In this document: positions 1-6,260 of the stretch, piece by piece | How the letters are laid out: every line of letters starts with the position of its first letter | Position numbering within the stretch: the first letter of the stretch is position 1 | Assembly (NCBI GenBank): GCA_021811005.1 | Contig: JAJZPY010000043.1 | Span: forward strand, 1 to 16,509 | Reading direction: 5' to 3' | Source of the DNA: Pseudomonadota bacterium | GTDB taxonomy: Bacteria; Pseudomonadota; Gammaproteobacteria; Burkholderiales; Ferrovaceae | DNA: 16,509 nucleotides | The notes under the pieces: model-generated | Told to the model about the DNA's origin: nothing | Database searches by the model: none | The model's input: only the letters and a program-made list of their open reading frames with translations | Program-made: the position numbers and the translations under genes

Positions 1-185
1 GTATCGCCATCCGGCTGTTCCACCACCACGGCCACCGGCACATGGCGTGCATCCAGCGACACGCCGTATCCGAACAGGAACAGCAGGAAGGCCGGCATCA
101 CGAAGGCGATGGCGATGGCCGAAGGGTCGCGCAGGATCTGCAGGAACTCCTTGCGGATCAGCGCGCGCAGGCGGCGGCGTTTCAA
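1..185 (-). CDS. ybhS: ABC-2 type permease, YbhS-like (N-terminal part only)
   Basis: This is the start of an inner-membrane permease of the ABC-2 family; the rest lies beyond the left edge. About 61 codons are visible. They read RALIRKEFLQILRDPSA, then a hydrophobic first membrane segment (about residues 22-42), then GYGVSLDARHVPVAVV. This is the characteristic N-terminus of YbhS/YhhJ-type permeases, in which a cytoplasmic KE-x4-RDP segment precedes the first helix and a small periplasmic domain follows. I chose the TTG at 183-185 as start: it overlaps the stop codon of the upstream ATPase gene (TTGA), there is no upstream in-frame ATG, and the first internal ATG would remove half of the first helix. 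The family works as a permease pair, so a YbhR-like gene probably follows outside the window. The family is clear; ybhS rather than a related permease is inferred from the gene order. Confidence 0.85.
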   Translation of the reverse strand, partial: MKRRRLRALIRKEFLQILRDPSAIAIAFVMPAFLLFLFGYGVSLDARHVPVAVVVEQPDGD

Positions 186-1918
186 GAGGCCCTCCGCAAG
201 CCGGCTTCATGGGCCTGCACGAGGGCGATGAAGGCGTCTTCCATGGTGGGGTTGGCCAGGTCCCGGGTGGCGGCTTGCGAGCGGATGGCCTGGGGAGAGC
301 CCTGGGCCAGGATCTCCCCTTGGGACATGAGCACCAGTTCGTCGCAGTACTCGGCTTCTTCCATGAAATGGGTGGTGACCAGGATGGTGACGCCCGACTC
401 GGCCAGGCCGTTGATCTGCGACCAGAACTCGCGCCGGGCCAGGGGATCCACGCCCGAAGTGGGCTCGTCCAGGAACAGGATCAGGGGCTGGTGGAGGAGG
501 GCGCAGGCGAGGGCGAGCCGCTGCTTGAAGCCCAGCGGCAGATCCTGTCCGTTCACGCGGGCGTAGGGGGCAAGGCTGAAATGCGCCAGGGCCCAGTCCC
601 GGCGAAGCGCCCGTTCCCGCCGTCCCAGGCCGTAGACGCTGGCAAAAAAGTCGAGGTTCTGCAGGACGCTCAGGTTGCCGTACAGGGCGAATTTCTGGGA
701 AACGTAGCCGATGCGCGCCCGTGCCGCGGCAGCCGCGCGCCCCAGGTTCTGGCCGGCCACCCGCAGGGTGCCGGCGGAAGGGGACAGCAGGCCGCACAAC
801 ATGTTGAAGGTGGTGGTCTTGCCGGCGCCGTTGGCGCCCAGCAGCCCGAACACCTGCCCCGCCTGCACCTGGAAACTGATGCCCTTCACGGCTTCGAAAC
901 TGCCGAAGCGCCGCCACAGGTCCTTGACTTCAATGACGGGCAGGCCCTCCTGCGTCAGCGCCAGGTCATGGCGCGGCGGCGGGGGAGGCTCGGGCCGTCG
1001 CAGGCTGGCGGCCCGGCCCTGCAGCAGGTTCACGAAAGCATCCTCGAAACGGGGCGGGACGGCATCCCACTGTTCTGCGGGAAGGGCCGGCGGCGTCCCG
1101 CCATCGCTCAGCACGCGCACACCGTCGGCCTGGATGGTGGCGTCCAGCACCCCGCGGCGGGCGGCCAGTTCTGTCCTCAGCCGGCGTCGTGGCGTGCCTT
1201 CGCGCCGGACCCGGTAACAGCGGCCGGAGAGCGTGCCTTGCAGGGATGCCTGGGTGTCCTGGACCAGCAGGCGGCCTTCGTGCAGCAGGAGAATGTCTTC
1301 GCAGCGTTCGGCCTCGTCCAGATAAGCGGTGCTGATCAGCACGCTCACGCCCGCGTTGCGCCGGCTCTGGATGATGTGCCAAAGCTCCCGGCGCGAAATG
1401 GGATCCACGCCCACCGTGGGTTCGTCCAGCAGCAGCAGGCTGGGAGAGCGCAGCAAGGCACAGGCGAGCCCCAGCTTTTGCTTCATGCCGCCGGAGAGCT
1501 GGCCTGCGCGGCGGTTTCCGAAAGGGCCGAGCGCGGTCAGGGCCAGCAGCTCCTGCTGGCGTGTCTTCTTCTCCGCCGGCGAGAGTCCTTGCAGGGCGGC
1601 ATACAGGTCGAGGTTTTCCTGGACGGTGAGCTCTTCATACAGCCCGAAACGCTGGGGCATGTAGCCGATGCGTTCCTGGATGGCCATGCCGGCCTTGCGG
1701 GTGTCCAGCCCCAGCACCGTCACGCGGCCGCTGTCGGGCAGCAGCAGGGCGCCGGCAAGGCGCATCAGGGTGGTCTTGCCGGCACCGTCAGGCCCCAGCA
1801 GTCCGGTGATCCGCCCGGCGCGCACCGTGGCGCTCACCTGGTCGAGGGCATGGACCGGTGCGCCGTCGCGGCGAAACCGCTTGGTGCAGGATTCCAGGGC
1901 CAGGGCGGCTTCGGCCAT
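182..1918 (-). CDS. ybhF: Double-ATPase ABC transporter subunit, YbhF-like
   Basis: This 578-residue protein carries two ABC ATPase domains in one chain, the same length as I recall for E. coli YbhF. It would energise the YbhS/YbhR permease pair for drug or xenobiotic export at the inner membrane. Domain 1 (about 7-235) has Walker A GPDGAGKTT (42-50), Q-loop Q89, signature LSGGM (141-145) and Walker B LLLLDE (161-166), but the H-loop histidine is replaced by alanine (A198 in STAYLDEAE). Domain 2 (about 330-555) has Walker A GANGAGKTT (361-369), Walker B LILFLDE ending at E485 and an intact H517, but its signature is degenerate (LPLGF, 460-464). The predicted dimer therefore has one consensus and one degenerate ATP site. 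It starts 3 bp after the adaptor gene and its stop overlaps the permease start, so translation is probably coupled. Confidence 0.93.
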   Translation of the reverse strand: MAEAALALESCTKRFRRDGAPVHALDQVSATVRAGRITGLLGPDGAGKTTLMRLAGALLLPDSGRVTVLGLDTRKAGMAIQERIGYMPQRFGLYEELTVQENLDLYAALQGLSPAEKKTRQQELLALTALGPFGNRRAGQLSGGMKQKLGLACALLRSPSLLLLDEPTVGVDPISRRELWHIIQSRRNAGVSVLISTAYLDEAERCEDILLLHEGRLLVQDTQASLQGTLSGRCYRVRREGTPRRRLRTELAARRGVLDATIQADGVRVLSDGGTPPALPAEQWDAVPPRFEDAFVNLLQGRAASLRRPEPPPPPRHDLALTQEGLPVIEVKDLWRRFGSFEAVKGISFQVQAGQVFGLLGANGAGKTTTFNMLCGLLSPSAGTLRVAGQNLGRAAAAARARIGYVSQKFALYGNLSVLQNLDFFASVYGLGRRERALRRDWALAHFSLAPYARVNGQDLPLGFKQRLALACALLHQPLILFLDEPTSGVDPLARREFWSQINGLAESGVTILVTTHFMEEAEYCDELVLMSQGEILAQGSPQAIRSQAATRDLANPTMEDAFIALVQAHEAGLRRAS

Positions 1919-1921
1919 GGC

Positions 1922-2800
1922 TCAAGGGCCGCAGTCGGCGGGCCGGGGCGGCAGGGGATCAGGGGCCGGAAGCGGAATCAGCACCGTGGCGGGCATGCCG
2001 AGCCTCAGGCGATGGTCAGGGTTGCACACGAACACCCGCAGGCGGTACATGAGTTCGGTGCGCAGCTCCGTGGTTTCCACCGATTTCGGCGTGAACTCTG
2101 CCGTGGGGGAAATGGTGCCGACCCACCCCTCAAAACGCTGCCCGGGAAAGGAATCGGTTTGCACCCACACCCGCATGCCCGGGCGCACCTGGCCCAGGCG
2201 GGGCTCGGCCAGGTAGGCACGGACCCAGATCGGGTTGTCCAGCGCGAGCGTCAGGACCGGGGCCTGGGGCGAGGCCATGTCGCCGGGTTCGAGGATGCGG
2301 TTCTGCACCACGCCAGCTTCGGGCGCCTTGAGCACCGTGTCGGACAAGGCTTTTTCCGCCAGCGCGAGCTCGGCCCGGGCGCGATCCCGGTTGGCGCGGG
2401 CCGTGCGCAGGGCAGCTTCGGCATTGTCCAGGCTTTGCCTGGGCGCGAACTGTTGGTGGGCGAGTGCCGCCTGCCGGCGGGCCGTGGCTTCGGCATTGTC
2501 CAGGGCGGCCTGGGCCGCCGCCACTTCGGCGCGGGCGCGCCGGGCCGTGTCGCGAAAGCGGACCGGATCGAGTTCGGCCAGCACCTGTCCACGCTGCACC
2601 GCGTCCCCTTCCTGAACCCGCACCGTCATCAGGCGCCCGCTGTCTTCAAAGGCGGACTGCACTTCGCGCATGTCCACGTTGCCGTACAGCGTGAGGTCCG
2701 TCGCAGGCTGCCGGTGAAAATAGGCCCAGAAGCCGGCGCCGCCGCCCAAGGCCAGCACGAGGGCGAAAAGGGGCAGGCGCAGCTTACGGACGGGCAGCAT
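1922..2800 (-). CDS. ybhG: Periplasmic adaptor (membrane fusion protein), YbhG/HlyD family
   Basis: This 292-residue protein is a membrane fusion protein that would bridge the inner-membrane ABC exporter and the outer-membrane channel. It has an N-terminal membrane anchor (about residues 8-26), a LTLYGNVDMREVQ strand, and a first lipoyl half (about 50-78, with DSGRLMTVRVQEGDAVQRGQ). An alanine- and arginine-rich coiled-coil hairpin follows (about 80-155), then the second lipoyl half (LKAPEAGVVQNRILEPGD) and a beta-barrel region. The segment SPTAEFTPKSVETTELRTEL and the following YRLRVFV are diagnostic of YbhG. The protein is roughly 40 residues shorter than E. coli YbhG as I recall it, and the shortfall falls in the coiled-coil hairpin. 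Its start overlaps the end of the TolC-like gene by 17 bp, and the ATPase gene follows after 3 bp. Confidence 0.92.
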   Translation of the reverse strand: MLPVRKLRLPLFALVLALGGGAGFWAYFHRQPATDLTLYGNVDMREVQSAFEDSGRLMTVRVQEGDAVQRGQVLAELDPVRFRDTARRARAEVAAAQAALDNAEATARRQAALAHQQFAPRQSLDNAEAALRTARANRDRARAELALAEKALSDTVLKAPEAGVVQNRILEPGDMASPQAPVLTLALDNPIWVRAYLAEPRLGQVRPGMRVWVQTDSFPGQRFEGWVGTISPTAEFTPKSVETTELRTELMYRLRVFVCNPDHRLRLGMPATVLIPLPAPDPLPPRPADCGP

Positions 2801-4115
2801 GCCGCAGCAGGCCGTTGATGGCTTCCAGGTCCGCGGCGCTCAGGATGCCGGCCGCGGCCTTGAGGCGCACGCGCGCCACCACGTGGGCATAGCGCGCGGC
2901 ATGATAGTTTTGCTCGGCCCGGCTGTAGTCCGTGGCCACGGCCAGCAGGTCGATGATGCTGCGCGTGCCCACCTCGTAGCCGGCGCGCGTGCCTTCCAGG
3001 GAAACGCGGGCCGAAGCCGCCGCCTGCTGCGCGGCCTTGAACTGGGCCACGCTGTCTTCGAGGTCGTGAAAGGCCGTCTGCGTGGCAAGCGTCACGTCAT
3101 CGCGCAAGCCGTTGAGCGCTTCCACGCCGGCCTGGGCCTGGGCCTGGGCCTGGTCCACCGTGGCGGAAATCTGTCCGCCGTCGAACAGCGGCATGCTGAG
3201 GTTGATGCTCGCCCCTTTCTGGTTGATGTCCATGCCGGGCAACAGGACGCCCTGCGTGTGCTGGGCAATGCCCTGCAGGCTTACCACGGGCCAGCGGGCA
3301 CGCCGGTTGAATTCCACCTGCTCGCGGGCCGTCTGCAGCCGGGCTTCGTTTTCATGAAGCAGGGGCTGGCTTGCCAGTGCCGTGGTCACCCAGGGGTCGG
3401 GCTGGTCCGGCTGGGGCGGCAGGGGTTCGAAAGCATCCAGGTCGTCGAGCACGCCGGGATGGCGGTGGGTCAGGCGCTGCAGGGCGCGGCGCGCCACCGT
3501 CACGGCATTGCCGGATTTGACGAGGTCGGAGCGGGCGGCGTCCAGCCGGGCCTGGGCTTCATGCACCGCGATCACGTCGCCGGTGCCCACTTCCAGCGCG
3601 GCCCGCGTCTGCTCGCCGATGGCGCCCAACAGTTTTTCCTGCTCGCGCGCCACCTGCTCCTGGGCTTCGGCCTGCAGGACGTCAAAGTAGGCGCCGGCGA
3701 CCTTGAGCGCGAGCTGCTGCTGGGCATAGACCAGGGCCGCTTCGCTCGCTTCGATGCGGTGGTCCGCCTGGGCCAGCGCAGACCAGGCCTGGCCGTTGAA
3801 CAGGTTCTGGGTCAGGTTGACGCTGACGTTGTTGGAATCGTAAACCTGGGATATGGGGAGGCCCAGCCCGGTGATGCCGGCCATGTTTTTGCCGGCGCCG
3901 GCCGAAAGTCCCATGTGGGGCAGCCAGGCGGAACGGGCCAGCGGTTTCGACTGCAGGTCGGCGTCGAGGGAAGCGCGCGCCTGGGCGATGGCCGGGTCGG
4001 ACGCCAGGGCGGCCTGGTAGCTGTCGAGCAGGTTGTCTGCCCGGGCCGGGACAGTCAGCAGGGTGGCCAGCAAAAAGGCGAGGCTGGCGCACTGAAAGGG
4101 CAATGCTGCAGACAT
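2784..4115 (-). CDS. TolC-family outer-membrane efflux channel
   Basis: This 443-residue protein is an outer-membrane efflux protein and the exit duct of the downstream exporter. It has a signal peptide (residues 1-26, predicted cleavage ARA|DN), with no lipobox cysteine at the cleavage site, so it is TolC-like rather than an NodT-type lipoprotein. Two internally similar halves can be seen. The first has VSVNLTQNLFNGQAW, the second INLSMPLFDGGQISATV. Each precedes a long alanine/glutamine-rich helical segment, and the second ends with GYEVGTRSIIDLLAV, a strongly conserved TolC-family motif. The gene is first in the minus-strand operon, and its end overlaps the adaptor gene by 17 bp. The upstream region is shared with the divergent chemotaxis genes; a TAAAAT -10-like hexamer lies at 4158-4163 on the minus strand without a convincing -35. 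TolC-family genes inside ybhGFSR-type operons are not found in E. coli. Confidence 0.93.
   Translation of the reverse strand: MSAALPFQCASLAFLLATLLTVPARADNLLDSYQAALASDPAIAQARASLDADLQSKPLARSAWLPHMGLSAGAGKNMAGITGLGLPISQVYDSNNVSVNLTQNLFNGQAWSALAQADHRIEASEAALVYAQQQLALKVAGAYFDVLQAEAQEQVAREQEKLLGAIGEQTRAALEVGTGDVIAVHEAQARLDAARSDLVKSGNAVTVARRALQRLTHRHPGVLDDLDAFEPLPPQPDQPDPWVTTALASQPLLHENEARLQTAREQVEFNRRARWPVVSLQGIAQHTQGVLLPGMDINQKGASINLSMPLFDGGQISATVDQAQAQAQAGVEALNGLRDDVTLATQTAFHDLEDSVAQFKAAQQAAASARVSLEGTRAGYEVGTRSIIDLLAVATDYSRAEQNYHAARYAHVVARVRLKAAAGILSAADLEAINGLLRHAARP
3129..3152. repeat. Hexanucleotide tandem repeat (GGCCTG x4) within the channel gene
   Basis: Four perfect copies of GGCCTG lie end to end. 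Read on the minus strand they encode alternating Gln-Ala pairs in a helical segment of the TolC-like protein. The unit is a multiple of three, so a change in copy number would add or remove Gln-Ala pairs without shifting the frame. Confidence 0.9.
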
Positions 4116-4164
4116 GGCGGGCCCGTTGTCGGTATTTGTGAAGTGGCTGTACTCATGATTTTAC

Positions 4165-4191
4165 TAAAGATTCGTGTGTTTTGATCGATAT
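4165..4191 (+). promoter_or_regulatory. Sigma-28 (FliA)-like promoter for the chemoreceptor pair
   Basis: The -35 element TAAAGATT (4165-4172) is followed after exactly 11 bp by ATCGATAT (4184-4191). The flagellar sigma-28 consensus is TAAAGTTT-N11-GCCGATAA, giving 7 of 8 matches in the -35 and the core CGATA in the -10. A transcript would start near 4198-4200 and leave a leader of about 40 nt before the ATG at 4238. The element sits directly ahead of chemotaxis genes, which is where a FliA promoter is expected. I assigned it by eye, not with a weight matrix. Confidence 0.7.
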
Positions 4192-4237
4192 ACGAGCGTG
4201 AGGGCCGGCATGCGGTCATGGAGCGAACCGTAAATTC

Positions 4238-4756
4238 ATGAAAAACAAAATCACGCCAAGCACTGTCGAGCGGGTGATGCGGGAGGAAGACTTCATCGTT
4301 TCAACCACGGATCTCAAGGGGCGCATCACGTACGGAAACCGCATTTTCGTGGAATTTTCAGGATACGCCGAGGAGGAGCTGCTGGGTGCCCAGCACAACA
4401 TCATTCGCCATCCGGACATGCCCCGGGGGGTCTTCAAGCTGCTGTGGGATACCGTGCAGGCCGGCAACGAGTGCTTTGCCTACGTGAAAAACCTGGCCAA
4501 GGATGGCAGTTTTTACTGGGTTTTCGCCAACGTCACGCCGCTGTTTGACGGTGACGGGCGCATCGAGGGCTATTTTTCCGTGCGGCGCAAACCGGCGCCC
4601 CAGGCGCTGGCCGCAGTGGGCGAACTGTACCGTCAGATGCTGGAAGAGGAAAAGCGCGCGGGGGTGCGCGATGCCATCGCCGCTTCCACCGCGTTGCTGC
4701 AAAAGACTTTGTCGGACAAGGGCATGAGCTACGATGAATTCATCCTTTCAATTTAA
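4238..4756 (+). CDS. Stand-alone Aer-like PAS redox sensor (CetB-like)
   Basis: This 172-residue soluble protein is a single PAS domain (about residues 18-118) with a short helical tail. It closely resembles the FAD-binding PAS domain of the E. coli energy-taxis receptor Aer: STTDLKGRITYGN, SGY, the signature IRHPDMP (56-62), W70, VKN (83-85) and the F-W-V-x-A-N strand are all present. From memory of the Aer sequence, N34, R57, H58, D60 and N85 fall at the same residue numbers; Aer Trp79 is a cysteine here. It has no membrane helix, HAMP or signalling domain. These are supplied by the next gene, whose start overlaps this one by 23 bp. The two genes resemble the split CetB/CetA energy-taxis receptor of Campylobacter. 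Inferred role: bind FAD and report redox or electron-transport state to the partner. No strong Shine-Dalgarno is visible; GGAG lies 14 bp upstream of the ATG. Confidence 0.87.
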   Translation: MKNKITPSTVERVMREEDFIVSTTDLKGRITYGNRIFVEFSGYAEEELLGAQHNIIRHPDMPRGVFKLLWDTVQAGNECFAYVKNLAKDGSFYWVFANVTPLFDGDGRIEGYFSVRRKPAPQALAAVGELYRQMLEEEKRAGVRDAIAASTALLQKTLSDKGMSYDEFILSI

Positions 4757-6188
4757 AGCCACCGGCCTGCTCTGGCTCAACGCGGGGGTGACCGGTCTGG
4801 CCACCGCAGCGGCCCTCTGGCTGGGACCGTTTCATGCGCTCTTGCTGGTTTTTCCGCTGCTGGCTGTCGGCATCGCAGTGGCCGGCCAGATGCTGGTGAT
4901 CCGCTGGATGAAGCCCTTGCCCAAGCTCAATGTGCTGATCCGCGAAGTGGCCCAGGGGCGCTTCAACCGGCGCATCACCGAAGTGTCGGATGCAGGCGAA
5001 CTGGGCCAGCTGTGCTGGAACCTCAACGACATGCTGGACCAGTTGGGCACGTTTTTTCGCGAGCAGGAAACCACCTTTCGCAGCAATCTTGACGGCAAGT
5101 TCTTTCGCCGCACCCAGCCGGTGGGGCTGCATGGCGGTTTCCGCAAGGGATTGCAGAACCAGGACATCCTGCTGGACGGCATGGCCCAGCAGAAGCGTGC
5201 CGCCATGCACAACAGCCTGATCTCGCGTGCCCACCATCTCAACACGTCCAACCTGCTGCCCAACCTCGCCTCCGCGCAGCAGGACCTGAAAGTCATCACC
5301 GACCGCATGCAGGTGGTGACGGACCTGGCCAACCGCACCTGCGAGGAGGCGGAAGCGGGCAAGGTTCTGGTGCATGAGGTGGTGGAAAGCCTGAAGGGCA
5401 TCGGACAACGGGTGACCCGGGCCAACGAGACCATCAACCAGCTCAGTTCGCGCAGCGTGGAAATCAACAGTGCCGTCACGCTCATCAACACCATCGCCGA
5501 CCAGACCAACCTGCTGGCCCTCAATGCGGCCATCGAAGCCGCGCGTGCCGGCGAAGCGGGGCGCGGGTTTGCGGTGGTGGCGGACGAAGTGCGCAAGCTC
5601 GCCGAAAACACCAAGCATGCCTCCAAGTCCATCGGCCAGATCATGGAAACCCTGCAGCAGGAAACCACCCAGATGCAGTCGGATTCCGAAGCCATGCTGG
5701 CAGGCGCCAACGCGTCGCAAACGGTCATTGCCCAGATGGAAACCCGTTTCAACGGCTTCTACCAGTCTTCGGTGGAAACCCGTTCCAATGCCGACTACGT
5801 CCACGACCTGAGCTTCTCATCGCTGGTGAAGGTGGATCACGTGGTGTACAAGCAGCGCGCCTATGTGATGCTGAACGAGCCGGACGATGAAAGTCGTCAG
5901 GCCGTTTCCGTTGATCACCGGCATTGCCGTCTGGGCCAGTGGTACGGCACCGAAGGGCAGGGCGCGTTCGGCCAGCTGGCCGCCTTCCGGAGCATGGAGG
6001 CCCCGCACAGCCAGGTGCACGAAGGCGTCCACGAGATGATGCATCAGATGGAAGGTCCGTGGCAGACCGACCAGGGCGTCCAGGACCGCATCATGACCAC
6101 GCTCGAGCGCACCGAATCCGCAAGTCTCGAGGTGATGGCCCTGCTGGGCGAGATGGTGCGGGAAAAACATCCCAAGCTGGCCGGTTGA
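4734..6188 (+). CDS. Membrane-hairpin chemoreceptor with CZB zinc domain (CetA-like)
   Basis: This 484-residue methyl-accepting chemotaxis protein begins with two closely spaced membrane helices (about 11-31 and 34-57) and almost no periplasmic loop, so it does not sense outside ligands directly. A HAMP region follows (about 58-110), then a linker and the signalling coiled coil. The conserved hairpin tip, IADQTNLLALNAAIEAARAG followed by EAGRGFAVVADEVRKLA, starts near residue 254. The C-terminus (about 365-470) is a CZB domain: H369, then HCRLGQWY with C398, then PHSQVH with H425 and H429, the usual 3His/1Cys zinc ligands. No CheR/CheB-binding pentapeptide is seen at the C-terminus. The arrangement TM-hairpin, HAMP, signalling domain is that of Aer without its PAS, which is encoded by the overlapping upstream gene. 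Likely a CheA/CheW-coupled energy-taxis receptor with an added zinc- or oxidant-responsive input. Confidence 0.9.
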   Translation: MNSSFQFKATGLLWLNAGVTGLATAAALWLGPFHALLLVFPLLAVGIAVAGQMLVIRWMKPLPKLNVLIREVAQGRFNRRITEVSDAGELGQLCWNLNDMLDQLGTFFREQETTFRSNLDGKFFRRTQPVGLHGGFRKGLQNQDILLDGMAQQKRAAMHNSLISRAHHLNTSNLLPNLASAQQDLKVITDRMQVVTDLANRTCEEAEAGKVLVHEVVESLKGIGQRVTRANETINQLSSRSVEINSAVTLINTIADQTNLLALNAAIEAARAGEAGRGFAVVADEVRKLAENTKHASKSIGQIMETLQQETTQMQSDSEAMLAGANASQTVIAQMETRFNGFYQSSVETRSNADYVHDLSFSSLVKVDHVVYKQRAYVMLNEPDDESRQAVSVDHRHCRLGQWYGTEGQGAFGQLAAFRSMEAPHSQVHEGVHEMMHQMEGPWQTDQGVQDRIMTTLERTESASLEVMALLGEMVREKHPKLAG

Positions 6189-6190
6189 TC

Positions 6191-6219
6191 CTGCCAAAGC
6201 GGGTTCCATGCATTACAAT
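6191..6219 (+). promoter_or_regulatory. Probable sigma-70 promoter for the PAS-GAF-GGDEF-EAL gene
   Basis: CTGCCA (6191-6196) and TACAAT (6214-6219) are separated by 17 bp and match the sigma-70 consensus at 4 of 6 and 5 of 6 positions. They lie immediately after the chemoreceptor stop codon, giving a start near 6226 and a leader of about 35-50 nt. Assigned by eye. Confidence 0.5.
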
Positions 6220-6230
6220 GCGCGTGGAGC

Positions 6231-6246
6231 GGTCCGGACACGGACC
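6231..6246 (+). other. Hairpin in the leader of the GGDEF-EAL gene
   Basis: GGTCCG, a four-base loop GACA, and CGGACC form a perfect 6-bp stem ending 14 bp before the first ATG. No T-run follows, so it is not a good intrinsic terminator. It could shape the leader RNA or be incidental. Confidence 0.5.
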
Positions 6247-6260
6247 CGCGCGTTGATCAC

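Noticed and set aside
47..2818. Very long open frame on the plus strand opposite the exporter genes
   Set aside because: It is antisense to well-supported ybhF and ybhG. Its composition is the Gly/Arg/Gln-rich type produced by GC-rich antisense frames, and no domain is recognisable.
2799..4184. Long plus-strand frame opposite the TolC-like gene
   Set aside because: It is antisense to a gene with a signal peptide and family motifs, and no product is recognisable.
4184..4194. ATCGATATA resembles a ModE half-site ahead of the chemoreceptor genes
   Set aside because: No matching second half at the required spacing. The bases are better explained as the -10 of the sigma-28-like promoter.
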